Shown here piece after piece: positions 1 to 11,443 of a DNA stretch of 64,000 bases (position 1 is the stretch's first letter; the number at the start of each line of letters is the position of its first letter). The notes under the pieces are model-generated. The model saw nothing but the letters and a program-made list of their open reading frames with translations. It was not told the origin of the DNA and searched no databases. This DNA comes from Pelodera strongyloides. Its lineage: Eukaryota; Nematoda; Chromadorea; Rhabditida; Rhabditidae. Location of the stretch: the NCBI GenBank assembly GCA_036852015.1, contig JAANDG010000174.1, forward strand, positions 1-64,000, written 5' to 3'. A program made the position numbers and the translations under genes.

Positions 1-232
1 TTCTCTCCTACTGCCTGAAAAGATACTGTATCATCTCTGAATTACTGTAATGCAAGCTAACTTTGCTTGTCTCGGGAATGCCGCGCACATTAGAGTTTTC
101 TCAGTAACTGTTACACTCGTTACCGTTTAACCCTTACGTTGAACACAATAACTGGACAAGCAGAGGGAAGACTTCTAAATTCATTCACGACATGACTATT
201 GAGACCCATAAGATTCAAATCTGGCCGAATCA

Positions 233-393
233 TTTAAGCGGTATTACAGCCAGTTTTTGAAGCATACGCTAACCGCTGTATTCTCAGTTAGTGTATGCAC
301 TGCGCGATACTGCGCTATTTTTTATATTCCTCAACATATGGGAATGCATTTGCCCAATATTGGGTTCAAAACCCGGGTGTTATTTCGCTTTAA
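233..393. mobile_element. Degenerate MITE, TTTAAAGCG family
   Basis: Diverged copy of the short element that recurs through the window. The left end reads TTTAAGCGGTATTACAGCC followed by AGTTTTTGAAGC. The right end is the typical TATTTCGCTTTAA. No transposase is encoded, so it is non-autonomous. It directly abuts the proline/glycine-rich exon-like stretch that starts at about 394. Confidence 0.55.
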
Positions 394-401
394 ACACTGA
401 C

Positions 402-522
402 CGGTGAGGCGGGTGGGTCGGGAGATGGGACTGCTGGAGATGCTGGGGGTGCACCTCCCGGAGGAGCACCAGCCATCGATTTAGGCGGAGGAGGCTTTGA
501 TAACGCTCCCGAATGAGGTTTC
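402..522 (-). other. Proline-rich exon-like segment
   Basis: Read on the minus strand, this 121-base segment sits between an acceptor (AAATTTCAG) and a possible donor (GTCAGT). It encodes 40 residues rich in Pro, Ala and Ser, including KPPPPKSMAG and APPGGAPPASPA. The plus strand is also open from 394 to a TGA at 514-516 and reads as a glycine-rich tail containing IDLGGGGFDNAPE; an AATAAA follows near 552. Low complexity makes either reading possible by chance. It does not resemble the BBS7 sequence expected just upstream of the exon at 1429. I cannot assign it to a gene; the rest of 1-1428 shows no other coding signal. Confidence 0.3.
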
Positions 523-1428
523 CTGAAATTTATATGTAAATTTGCTTACCAAATAAATTATGAGTAAGAATAAATCAAAAAGAACTTTGTCGCCGACGTC
601 ATCGGAGGCAAAATACCAGAGTAGTAATAATAACAACAGAGGTATAACGAAAATAATAACAACGAAAATCCGGTTTGCAGTCTTTTCCCTTTATTTGCAT
701 CCACTATATGGGAATACAGAGTCCAACCTACGTTAGAAAAACCGGTTGTTATACCGCTTAAACTGTATATTGTGTAAGTAAATTGTAATATACTATAAAA
801 CAAACTTCTTTCCACATTGTGCTACCAGAAGCGAGAGCGCGGCGAAGAATAGAATAGGTTGAATAGAAATAAGAAGAAGCAGTGGACCCATTAGAGAGTG
901 TGCTAAACGGAGAGATTGTGTGTCGACACACTGATAAACAATGAAGAATTTAATTGCCCAATACCTTTTATGATTATCCGCATAATTAGAATAATGGGTG
1001 TTTGTTGCACTTGGCTAGATTGTGTTCCTATCGCAAACTTTTAAACGTAAACGAATACGTTTCGTGATATGTTAATCAGCAAATCAAGCCCTTGAGCGGG
1101 GCTGATACTTTACTGATGCCAGTTCTTCCGCTAACTTGAGCTCATTCATACAGTAGTACTTGGAGGCCAAATGCTCTTATCTTCAAAACGAAATACTTTG
1201 ATATATGATATAACCAGACTGATGTATGATATAACCAGACTAATAATCGTGCAGTAGTCGTGCAGTAACTTGCGTACACTACATTGGGAAACCATGATGG
1301 TAACATAGAGAGAGCAATACGTTATGTTCTTTAAAGCGGTATAACAGTCGTTTTAGAGAGAACAATACATTATGTTCTTTAAAGCGGTATAACAGTCGTT
1401 TTGCAATCCTACATTGCAATGCTTTCAG

Positions 1429-3559
1429 GATGAGGTTCCATGGAATATGCTGGCCACTTATCGATGTCAGGCCAACACGACAAGAATTGAATTGCGAATG
1501 AAAGTAGATGAAGGGAACTATGGATTCATACATGTGTATGTCTGTCCCAAGATACACCCCAAGATGTGTCAGGTAGGACTTAGGCTTAGGCTTAGGCCTA
1601 TATTGTTTTTTTTTTGAGTCCGGCCACTTCAAAATTGTCGCTCGGTTCTTATTTTTCACTCAATACAAAGTCGCGTTGCTGATGCGAACTTATGTCAAGA
1701 ACAAACAAAGCAGGAAAAAATGATAATCGGTCTTCAGTATATATTCCACGCCAAGTCTTGAAGCGAAGCAAGAAAAATTGAAAGTTTTGGTTATAAAGGA
1801 AGTATAGTGATGTCGAAATGTGGGCCAGAGAAGGTAGTATTTAGAAGTAGGTAGCTCCTGGCCAACTATCACATTAATCATCATCACAAATAACTGATAT
1901 CCATAAACAATTGAAAATGTTTATTTTTTTTGTCGTGAAAGATCAATATTTTACGTGTTGCTCTAGCAATTTCCCTCTGTCCATCTCATCTGTTGTGTAG
2001 TTAATCTGAAATCAAAATTATTTAGAAATAAAGTAGAAAAGAGAAAGTTCATTTTTTCTGAATATTTCATGCCGTGGGGACCAATACGTTACATGGTGAG
2101 GTACCCTGAAAACGTTTTCGAATGTTAAATGCATTTTTTTTATATCTGAAGTCTAAAGTTCTAGTCATCATTTTTTTTCAAATATCTAATTGAATGGCTA
2201 TACCACGGTATTATATTCACGCTAACAGTGAATGACTACACTTCACAGGGAAACTCTGCGGTTGCGTGCAAAAAAAGACTACGGCGGTATATCGCGGGGC
2301 AACTTGCGGAAAGCAGATTCATCAAGAATTCGCGACGTTGGGGCGCATTTTTTTTACCGCCGCACTGACGCCCATGACGCACAGCTGTGCGGCAGCTGAA
2401 TCGTCCTCGTCTTCCACAGCGATGCGCTTTTTGTACGCGGCACATAGCATAACAAAAGTGCAACAGTTTCGTGTTCTCAAGTCATTATCCATAACTTTTG
2501 AGAGTATTTTGAACCTACCGTACCTTTATTATAATGCGAGTGCACAACAGGATACGCACTCCCTGGCGGATGAGTAGAAACATCCCAAGTTGCAACCACA
2601 GCCATCACGACGCTTCGACACTTCGCCTAGCTGAAAAAACAGCAAAATATTGAACTGTAGATACCTGGAGAAACCGAGGGCTTAATTCTCAAAAGCTTCT
2701 TAGCTATCAAAACCGATAGGTCAATACGAGTTTTTTATGTTCATTCACAGTAAAAAGAAGGATCGCTTCCTCAGGGCGGCAGTTGGGGAAGAGTGCGCAG
2801 GTCCACCACAAGTGTGCAAGTGCGCGCAACCATGAAATTTACTCCTGGCGCTCAGCCGAGATGTCATGAGCACACTAGTTGTCCACCACCTCGCAGGCGG
2901 GCGAAAGCGCCGAACACATAAGTGAGGATTTCCTTACACAACTGTCAGCTGTAAGAAGGGTAAGTTATGGGGCGGGGTTCTGGTAATATAAATATACCGC
3001 GCATTTTATTTGTACAACTTCAATGTATTATAACTTTTAACAACCTGAAAGGGCACCTGAAGGGAAAATCTTACTCCTTGTTTCTATAAGTTATCAGCAC
3101 ACATTGTGGTAATATCAGAATATTACAGTAACCCAAACTGACCATTCTGAATGATGAAGGGAGGAAGTAGGGTCCGGCAGCCACAAGTGACACCAGAATA
3201 AGTAAAAGGAACACAAGGCTCCTTTGGGTAAACATCTCCCTTTTGTGGGTGAAGAGTGAGAATCTACCCAACGGCAGCTCCTTATCTATGGGTGCGCATC
3301 CCCGAGGGCGGTGCCTATTCTATTCCTTGCCCGGACTACCGTAAGCGTAAGTCTGGTGGGCGACTAAGTGACGCTGTCCAGTGGTATCGGTTACATGCCC
3401 GACGAATCTTTTTTAGAAGCAAAGAAAAAGAAGGGATATATGTTAACTTGGATTAAGACTTTACATAGGGACCAAAATAGCCACGGCCTTTAGTAAATGT
3501 GAGGGTCTGAAACATTAATGTTATACTGTTTTAAAAACCTATCCGTATGCACGAACAGT

Positions 3560-3619
<60 letters not shown>

Positions 3620-6600
3620 GAGAGCCTTCCCGGTTGGGAGAATTTGCCTCTACGTCTCGCTGATTCCCAATCATTAAAGGTTAAAGGATTTAACGTTTAA
3701 CCTTTAACAATTGGGAGCCTGGGAGCATGCTCCTTCCTGCAGGCGACAACAGAAGAGACGGATACGGAACTATTGCCACGGCCTTTGTCGTCAGTATGCT
3801 GTGCATGAATGTCTATTCCACATACACATCCTACCCTCTTGGTTTTCCCCATTTGTTTAAATTTGGGTCCGCTTACATCATATGAATATCATAGCTTTCT
3901 GCCTATGTTGAGAGGTAGCGGGTTGGGGATCTTTCTTGTGAGTAAGTTGTAACAATAACAAAAACGATTTGGGGAAATATTTGTTATGCAAAGCATACAC
4001 ACACTTTATGATACACCTTTCATTTTTCTTTTACCCGATTGCTAATCGACCAGAGGCCGTTTTCACCAACATTTACTTCTGTCAAAAAGGGTACTTCAGT
4101 CAAAAGCGCGCGGTACTTCCGGTTTCACCAACATTTACTTCTGTCAAAAAGGTACTTAGGTTAAGTATCTTTTTGACAGAAGTACGCCTATAGCATGGGA
4201 GGCGTACTTAGACCAAAAAGGTGGAAGTATCTCGGTACTTCGGTCTTTTCTCCATTATGAGAGCTGATTAACTCAACTGTTTAATAATTGTATGGTTTTT
4301 ATGGTAAATACGCTTTGTAAACATTAGATAATAATGATTTCAGTTTTTGAATCACATTTCATGTATTAATAAAGTGATTACACACTTGATTATTTATCTA
4401 TTTCTTGTTTACATGGTAAATAACTTTTAGTAATTACTTAGATGTATATCATATTCGTTTTAAAAAGTAATCTAACTGTTATCCAACGTTTTCCTTCAAA
4501 AAAAGTAAATGTTGTTGAAATCCATCAAAAAGGGTGTTGCAGCGTACTTCAGTCATAAATTTGCTTAACCTAAGTACCTTTTTGATGGTCAAAAATTTAT
4601 GACAGAAGTAAATGTTGGTGAAAACGGCCTCAGTACAAATGGTTTCGTTATATGTACATTGCTTTCTCTTCATCATATTATTTGATGCACACTTCGGTGT
4701 TATTTATTTAAAGCGAAATACCACCCGGTTTGGGGTTTTTTCACCAAAAATAGTTTGAAAAAAGTTATAAACGAAAATAAACATTAAAACACAAACAAAT
4801 AAGTGCATCTTGTATAAAAATGTTCTCAAACAACCATTTTTTGCGATTTTGTATGGTAAAATTCGCTTCCGGCGATTTGCCGATTTTAATACTAGCACGG
4901 CCCCGGAAAAATCGAGGGATGGCCTTTTCAAATGATCACACACTCCGAAGCATCCAAATGACGAAATGTTGACAAAATATTTAGAATTTGGCTAGTAAAA
5001 GTCCAAAAATGCACATTTTGAAAACGGCGGTAAACGCACGGTTGTTTACTCCTCCTCTTTTCGTATTTTTTTGTTGAGACCGACCGCTAATTCGCTTTAA
5101 TAAATAAATAAATAAAGTAAACTTCGGCTTTATTTTGTCCTCTCGCCTCTCAAACTGGTTACGCAGTGATTTATGTGAAAACCTGCACAGTATTTTTCTG
5201 ACTTCGTCTAACCTATGAACTTTTCAACTTATTTTTCACAATTTCAGGTTCGCAGCTATGAGGTGAAACCACTGGCAATGCACATTCGAGTGCATCAGTT
5301 TGACCCGAATCGTCCTCATAACGTTCTGTCAATAACAGGTAAGCTTTCCATGAATGTACATATTTAGGTCACCTTTTCAAAATGTATTGACTACACCATT
5401 ATTTGTTTTTAGCAATATTCCGCCTTAGAGTTGAATACACTGTTGTTACGGCAATAGACCGATAATATTTTAGCCATATTTTTAATTTATACGTTACAGT
5501 AGCCCCTTCCCCGTTACAGTAGCCCGTTCAGTAGCCCGTTCCCCGTTACAGTAGCCCGTAGTTGGGGTGCCCATTTTCATAAGATAATAATTTCAGGCAA
5601 TTTCTCCCTTGCCGAGGCTCACGGCTGGCTCTCGCAGTGTCTCCCCCATGTGCCAACAAAATGTCCCCCACAAGACACAGTGACGATGAACTTCCAGTCT
5701 GCAGTGGATGGGGGAACGCAATTACAAGTCACATATTCGTAAGTTTATTTATAGATAAACCAGACGGTTATTGCCGCCTACTCATGCGATCATACTTCAT
5801 GCCTTTATGAAACGAATCTTCCAAGTTTATGTATTAAAATTCGATTGCGCTTATTTGGAACTACTTATACCAAGCGCCTGAAACGTAGAATTCCATTTCG
5901 TTCACACAAACGAAAAGTAAACTCTTCTCCTTTGCTCTGAGGCCGTATTCACCACTCACGGGGAATTTGTCCCCAGGGACAAATAATCCCTGGGGACAAA
6001 ATCCCTGAGGGATTTTATCCCTACAGGGAGAAATTCCCTGTTCCCCGAACTGCAAACCGATTCACACTCATTTGGGGAGATAGGGATTTTTTCCCTACAG
6101 GGATTAATAAACTGTGCGGGGAAATTAAACTTTAAACGGAAATTTGTACTATTAGTGTACCTCTCCATCTGAGCAAACTCCATTTTCGTATTTTGAGGGA
6201 ATTCTAAATTTTCAGTGAATTTCATTTTATTCTTGGTGAGCTAAGAAATGAGTGAGTGCCACGTCCATTTTGTCATTTTCGAAAATAAAGAGGGGGGCGC
6301 TGGTGTTGAATCTTTGAAAAGGTTTTTGGAGCGTTGCGTTCTATTTTTTTTCTTGTACTCGTGAGTTGTAATCTCGTTTTCAGCGAATATAATATGAGAC
6401 TTTTTTGCAGGTATAATTTAATTTTAGAAAACCACTTACAACCAATAAAAGAAAAAAATATTGAGTATCTAATAGTGTACGAGGCGTAGCCGCATAGCCT
6501 GCTCAAATTTAAGTTCCTAGTCAAATTTGGTTAATTTTTGACAGTAAAAATTGAAGCCCGTTTTGTCCATAATTTGCACTATATTACTCTTATAAATTAA

Positions 6601-9600
6601 AAACCTTTTAATAAGGCAAATTCCCGTAATTAAACATTAGAAAAAATCAAATAAAAACCGTAAACATTAGAAAAAGTGCCCAGGGAATCATTAGACCCCG
6701 AGCCAATGGTGGGGACAGATTCCCTACTCCCTGACAGCATTTGGGGAAATGGGGAAAAATGGTGAATCACTAATTTGTCGGGGAATCGCTCCCCAGGGAT
6801 TAATTTTTTGAAAATTGTCCCCAGGGAGCGATTCCCTGCAGGGAAACGGAGTGGTGAATACGGCCTCTGGTCTTCAACCGCGAACGCCCCTTCTTTTTGC
6901 CCCCCTACGCGGCTGGCCGGGGGCCCCCTGCGCGGTTGGCTGGGGGTACGCTGCGCGGTTGAGCTCCCCGAGTCACCGCGCACTCAGCCGCGTAGTTTGC
7001 CTACTACGCGGCTGGGTGCGCCCCCGTCTGCGCGGTACGCGGTTGACTACGCCCGCACTAGAAACTGCGCGGCTGGCTACGCGTGCACTCCAATTTGCGC
7101 GGCTGGCAGAAGGGGCGCTGCGCACCCAGGAACGTAGTGTATAATAATATATTTTTTTATTATTCATTATGATAATAATATATCAGAAAAGAATCCTTGC
7201 ATAAAAACTCAGGGCATACATGGGAATGTGATGTGAAATGAAACCTGAGTTATAAGCACTAAGCAGATCCTGAAAAGACGTACATTCAACGCAGGATTGT
7301 TTCGAAATCTTTTCTTGATGTAGTTCAACTTACAAAAGGAAAGAGCAGTATAAAACCGTGCTCGTTATGTTTTTGATGTCGGAAGACGACATTGTGGTTT
7401 TGAGGTGAACGTTTTTGTTTTGATATGAAAAAGTAATTGTTTCAGTCGTGGTTCATGTCTGTTCAAGAGTGAGAGTATGTCGACGATAGCAGTGATCAGA
7501 GAGAGAATAAGTGAAGAGACGACGAGAAGACATCTCAAAGTGAACATATCATGCGGTCAGTTTATAAATAATAAAATAATAATAAATATTTTATGCTTCT
7601 CCTTTGAGGGCTTCAAAAAAATTTATTGCATCATCAGTTTTCCACCTTTTATAGTTGCTTATTTTTAAGAATAAGTAGCGAGAAGTTACTCTTGATTTGC
7701 CTTCGCTCCAGAAGCACACAGACATATCGTCGAGCACCTTTTACACCAGTCGTTCGTAGCGCCAGCGCCAGCGCTTGCGTAGTCGTCCATCATTTTTCTC
7801 CATAAATCATAAATAAACATTTTAGAGCTGAACGACAATTCGATCTTGCACTGTCTCAAACTACTGCACCCAAAGATGCTGCATCTTCATAATGTGACAA
7901 AGAAGAAGAACATTGCTATGGCACTGAGAGTAGGTTGAGGGTAAAAGGTACAGGGTAAAAGATATAGAATGCACCATTTTACATTTATGTCGACCCATTG
8001 TACGCAAAAGGAGAGTAAGATTTTGCATAGGGCGTACTCCAAAAATGGTATGAGGTATGAGTACTCTATGTGGGTTCGCTTGCCAGCGTTTTTTGTTAAA
8101 TTTATCAAACGTTTTGCAAGAACATTTCTGGAATTCGTGTTTTACAACCTTTGTCGAAGTCTCATGTTCCGGTTGCATCTTGCTAGAAGCTTTGGAAACT
8201 ACGTTGCACTCGGTCTGTCTCGGACGTAGAATGTTACGTAACGTTACGCCTTAGACGTACTGAACTTATTGAGAGAGAGAGAGAGTTGAGAGAGATAAAG
8301 AGAGGGAGTAGAGAGATATCACAGAGAGAGAGGAGGAGAAAGACAGAGAGAGTGATGAATCTTTCTTCCCGCGTACATGAAGTGATACGCTTCCGGAAGC
8401 CAAGTAACTTGAGAGAAAGAAGAGGATCTCTGTAAACTCTAGAATAACAAGGACGAGACAAACTGCAACACTATACTTGGTATGTGACTCGTGCGCACTC
8501 ACGTGATATTCCGTCAGCATGTAGCATTTGAAAGGGAATATAATAATAATAATAATAATTTATTACGCACACATACAATTCATGAGAAAAATATATGCAA
8601 CGTACAGTTTTGTCGAGTAAAGCAACAGTCAACAGTAGCACAAATACAAAAATGAAGAATAAATAAAGTGACACATTATACAGAAATCTATGAAGCTAAG
8701 TGCGGAGTTTCCTCAATCATAATAGAAGTTCTATGTACAAATGAATGCCTACGAACCATTTTAGTTGCTCTGGGAATAACGATCCTACTCCTGCCCCTAC
8801 GGGAAGAGTAAGCAAAAGGGTCTGAACTTGAACATTCTCTGCAAGCTCGCACCACATTTCCCAGCTAAAATTTTTCGTAGCATTTTCGCATCTGCTCTTT
8901 TTCTACGATTCACAAGTAAATCTAATTTCAATGCTTCATTTCTTACACTGGGAGGGGGCGTATCAGCATATCTAAGTAAATGAGATCGCATAAAAACACG
9001 CTTGGTAAACATTCGTTGAATTCTTTCTAAGGCTAATTTGTCTCTCTGCTTGTACGGGTTAAATACAACGGAACCTGATTCGAGAATAGACCTCACATAT
9101 AAACAATAAGCTAGAACAAGGATCTTTGCTTTGTGAGTTTTTAGTGTACGAAAAAGGGCAAACATCCTCTTTCGAGCCTGGTTACAAATAAACGACACAT
9201 GCCTAGAAAAACTAAGATTTTCGGTAATAAAAAAGCCTAAGTCCTTAACTTCAGTTACCTTCGAAATTACAGTACCATTGCAAATATAGTCTGGTTTGGG
9301 AAATAAAAGAATAAAAGGAATTAAGCACAAGAAGTTAGAAAAAAGAGGTGTGGTGAAGAAAGAGGAGTGTGTGGAAAACGCACTGCATATCAGAAAAAGA
9401 ACATGTCGCGTCCAAGGTTATGACGTATAGAATCTGTCGGAGAGCGTGGTTTTCAAAATTTACGCGCTGCATGGCACGATGCCAAAATATCTTTTTGGCT
9501 CTGCCAAAAAAAAATCCGCCATGGTGGGGCGGCCAACCCGGGAATTCGCTCATGGGTAATGAGTGCGCGAATGAAGCGATATTCCAGTTAGCGCACCGAT

Positions 9601-10353
9601 GGCGCACGTGCTGCACTCCAAAAATGTCCATGTAGAAAAATTCGACATGACGACTTCGATAGAGCTTTTACATGAGCTGCTCAGTAGTTATGGTAACGTA
9701 TGTTTAGGAGATCGAGGCAAATAGTGACGAATTGGATTGGCTGAGCCTGGAATATGAACAGATTCTGAAGGACCACGACAAGATATTCGAGGAGGCAGCT
9801 GTGGAGAGTTTAGAGGAGAGCACCACTCCCACCATATATGAGGTAGGTGGGAGGGTGTGAAGGCTTGCTTGTATGGGAAAACAAATTTTTTAGGTGTTTT
9901 ACTTTAGGTAGAGATTCTTCGTGACGTCTGCTTGAATTATTTCTCACAACACATGAACATGAAAACTAGCGCCATTTCCTCCAGTACTTGGACAGTTTTG
10001 GAGTTTCGTATACATAATTCAGGAATGTTGTTTATGTTTGAGATCTCGGATACTAAAACACATAAGTATCTTCCTCAAACAGACTATCTTGGGAGAATTG
10101 TCCTTCAGTGGGTACCTGGCTAACAACCATGGTACTAGGACAGATGCTCAGTTAAACATACAGTACTTACGATGTGTAGTCTCAGGACTTACAGTACTTA
10201 CGACCTTATATAATATTTCAGGACTTGCTCCTGGATCGGGCTCGTCTCACGGGGACAACGGCCCGTAGCCGTCTGACGGCTCTCCGAGATCTGCTCATCA
10301 GTGACTATTCCCTTGATAATGTATCTGCATTCTTCGATTCAAGTGCAGATTGA
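1429..10353 (+). CDS. bbs7: BBS7, BBSome subunit (3' part, C-terminus complete)
   Basis: Exons: 1429-1572, 5248-5338, 5597-5738, 7446-7555, 7826-7929, 9708-9842 and 10222-10353 (TGA). All join in phase and encode about 252 residues. BBS7 is a beta-propeller subunit of the BBSome, the coat complex that moves membrane proteins in and out of cilia. Recognition rests on several stretches matching the known family: [17 protein letters not shown] with DEGNYG in the first exon, then [13 protein letters not shown], then [19 protein letters not shown], then CLKLLHPKM, and the terminus [20 protein letters not shown]. These are the hinge, platform and C-terminal helical parts; the N-terminal propeller is not in the window. 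A likely AATAAA lies near 10460. Introns hold many transposon-derived elements, and the largest (1573-5247) carries three of the repeats listed here. The gene's 5' exons must lie left of position 1 or be missing. Confidence 0.92.
3562..3618 (+). repeat. 57-base poly-G run
   Basis: An uninterrupted guanine homopolymer inside the long BBS7 intron. It begins after AACAGTGA and ends at TGAGAGCC. A run this long can fold as stacked G-quadruplexes and would hinder sequencing and polymerases; its exact length in the genome may differ from the assembly. Confidence 0.9.
4053..4631. mobile_element. Foldback element, GAGGCCGTTTTCACCA ends
   Basis: Terminal inverted repeats begin GAGGCCGTTTTCACCAACAT at the left and close with the reverse complement ending ACGGCCTC at 4631. 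Inside, the unit ACATTTACTTCTGTCAAAAA is repeated near the left end and appears inverted near the right. There is no coding capacity, so this is a non-autonomous element in a BBS7 intron. Confidence 0.7.
4707..5100 (+). mobile_element. MITE, long form, TTTAAAGCGAAATA family
   Basis: Starts TTTAAAGCGAAATACCACCC and ends GACCGCTAATTCGCTTTAA, giving inverted termini. The interior matches, in opposite orientation, the element at 48164-48525, including the blocks around CAAATAAGTGCATCTTGTA and ATCGAGGGATGGCCTTTTCA. It has no open reading frame of its own and lies in a BBS7 intron. Confidence 0.75.
5939..6866. mobile_element. Foldback element, GAGGCCGTATTCACCAC ends
   Basis: The left end GAGGCCGTATTCACCACTCA is matched inverted at the right by GTGGTGAATACGGCCTC. 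Subterminal regions contain repeated CCCCAGGGA and TCCCTACAGGGA units on both sides. It is about 928 bases long, non-coding and in a BBS7 intron. A 142-base relative with the same ends lies at 31404-31545. The GC-rich repeat begins immediately at its right edge. Confidence 0.7.
6866..7137 (+). repeat. GC-rich interspersed repeat, CGCGGCTGG units
   Basis: A 272-base block of very high GC in an AT-rich setting. It is built from recurrent TRCGCGGYTGG units and their inverses, starts CTGGTCTTCAACCGCGAACG and ends CACCCAGGAACGTAG. A second copy lies in the opposite orientation at 52148-52404. Long open frames across it are products of composition, not genes. Confidence 0.7.
8538..9330 (-). mobile_element. 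Truncated non-LTR retrotransposon, 3' end
   Basis: The minus-strand frame 9330-8797 encodes 177 residues resembling the region after the reverse transcriptase catalytic core of non-LTR (LINE-type) elements. Visible blocks are [53 protein letters not shown] and a RRKRAD segment. The catalytic domain and 5' part are absent, so it is 5'-truncated and dead. Beyond the stop, a 3' untranslated part runs to a TTA-rich tail at about 8538-8560. Part of that 3' end recurs at 18634-18760. It lies in a BBS7 intron. Confidence 0.75.
9335..9707. other. Unassigned intronic stretch of BBS7
   Basis: Both strands carry frames of 88 to 98 codons here, but neither has family-like sequence or splice sites that fit BBS7 phasing. 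The exons on either side (ending 7929, starting 9708) already join in phase and cover the expected protein. I see no gene. Confidence 0.4.
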
Positions 10354-10849
10354 CTACATGACGTGAAAGTGTAGCACTATTGCGAATGATGACAATACAA
10401 TTGATTTTGATTTTTTTGTGTGTGAATATACTTTACCACCTGTGGTTTCCAAGTAAAAAAATAAAAAAAAAATTGTTTTACGCTTCAAGAGCGTGCACCT
10501 TTATTCAAGGGTGAAAGTACAGATTCAGTGTTTGCTTATGACATGTTCCGCAGAGGTCCTGAGCAGAAGGCGACGAGTTCCAGATGACAAATTGCTCGAC
10601 GTATTCGGGCTAGGGCCAGGAGTTATCGATACCCCAAAATTTATCTTTCTGCCAATATTACCGTATTTTGCACGAAACCTGATAAAATAAAATAATTTTT
10701 AATAAACTCAAGTATTTAATAAAAAAACATTATCATGTGTTCCAAAGTAATGTAAATTTTCACCATACTTGGATACCCCACCATTGTGTGTCATGAAATA
10801 CACAAAATATATGTGCTGAAAATGATGTGAAAGCTTCTCACTGACGAAA

Positions 10850-10978
10850 CTTGGCGTGCAAGCCGCGTGACAACGGCGTGCAGCTTGCATTTGGCAACGT
10901 GGTGGCGTGCAAAAATGCACGCGAAACGGTACGGCGTGCAACTTGCCCGCCGATACCACGCCGCTTGCACGCCAATTT
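10850..10978. repeat. Cluster of GGCGTGCA motifs
   Basis: Four direct copies of GGCGTGCA and one inverted copy (TGCACGCC) lie within 130 bases, several of them in small hairpins such as CGTGCAAAAATGCACG. The surroundings are AT-rich. It could be the core of an unknown short element. No coding function is seen. Confidence 0.5.
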
Positions 10979-11443
10979 TCTCGCTGGTAACGAATGCTAT
11001 TGGGCATACGTATATTTTTGCAAACAAGGTTTAGAATTGTCTGTTTCGAAAGTATTTCGTAAGTAATTAGCATACGAAAACTTTAATATAAAGATGCGAG
11101 TAGAGCATAGTAAGGGAGTTCCCGAGAGTCTACCGAGAGAGAGGAGCGAGTGCACTACTACCAAGGACCTGTGCCAAGCCTGCTGAGGACTCGACTCGAT
11201 TGCTCACCTACACCTGTGGATCTACTCTGGAGATCTACAGAAATATCTACACGTGTGCCCGTCTACTGGTCTACACGTCTCCATCGTCGTGTATTGTGTT
11301 TGGAGTTTAGAAATAAACTATTCGTAGATCTCGTGTGCAACGCATCGCAGCGGGATATAACCGCATAATATTATTGACGGGAGAGATAATCTGTAGAAAT
11401 ATTCTCAACAAAGGTTGCATTATCAATTCACGAATCGCATCTC

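Noticed and set aside
1321..1404. A tandem pair of about 50 bases containing TTCTTTAAAGCGGTATAACA, considered as another MITE copy.
   Set aside because: Only one terminus-like motif is present, repeated directly, without an inverted partner; probably a small tandem duplication of a MITE end.
2236..2577. Overlapping plus and minus frames of 75 to 103 codons in a BBS7 intron.
   Set aside because: No splice sites in phase, no recognisable protein, and the region is locally GC-rich, which explains the open frames.
9640..9693. A possible extra BBS7 exon reading [16 protein letters not shown].
   Set aside because: No acceptor precedes it, the intron to the next exon would be only about 15 bases, and the flanking exons already join in phase and cover the expected protein.
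11030..11440. A solo LTR (TATAAAG near 11090, AATAAA near 11312).
   Set aside because: No TG...CA borders, target duplication or second copy could be found in the window.
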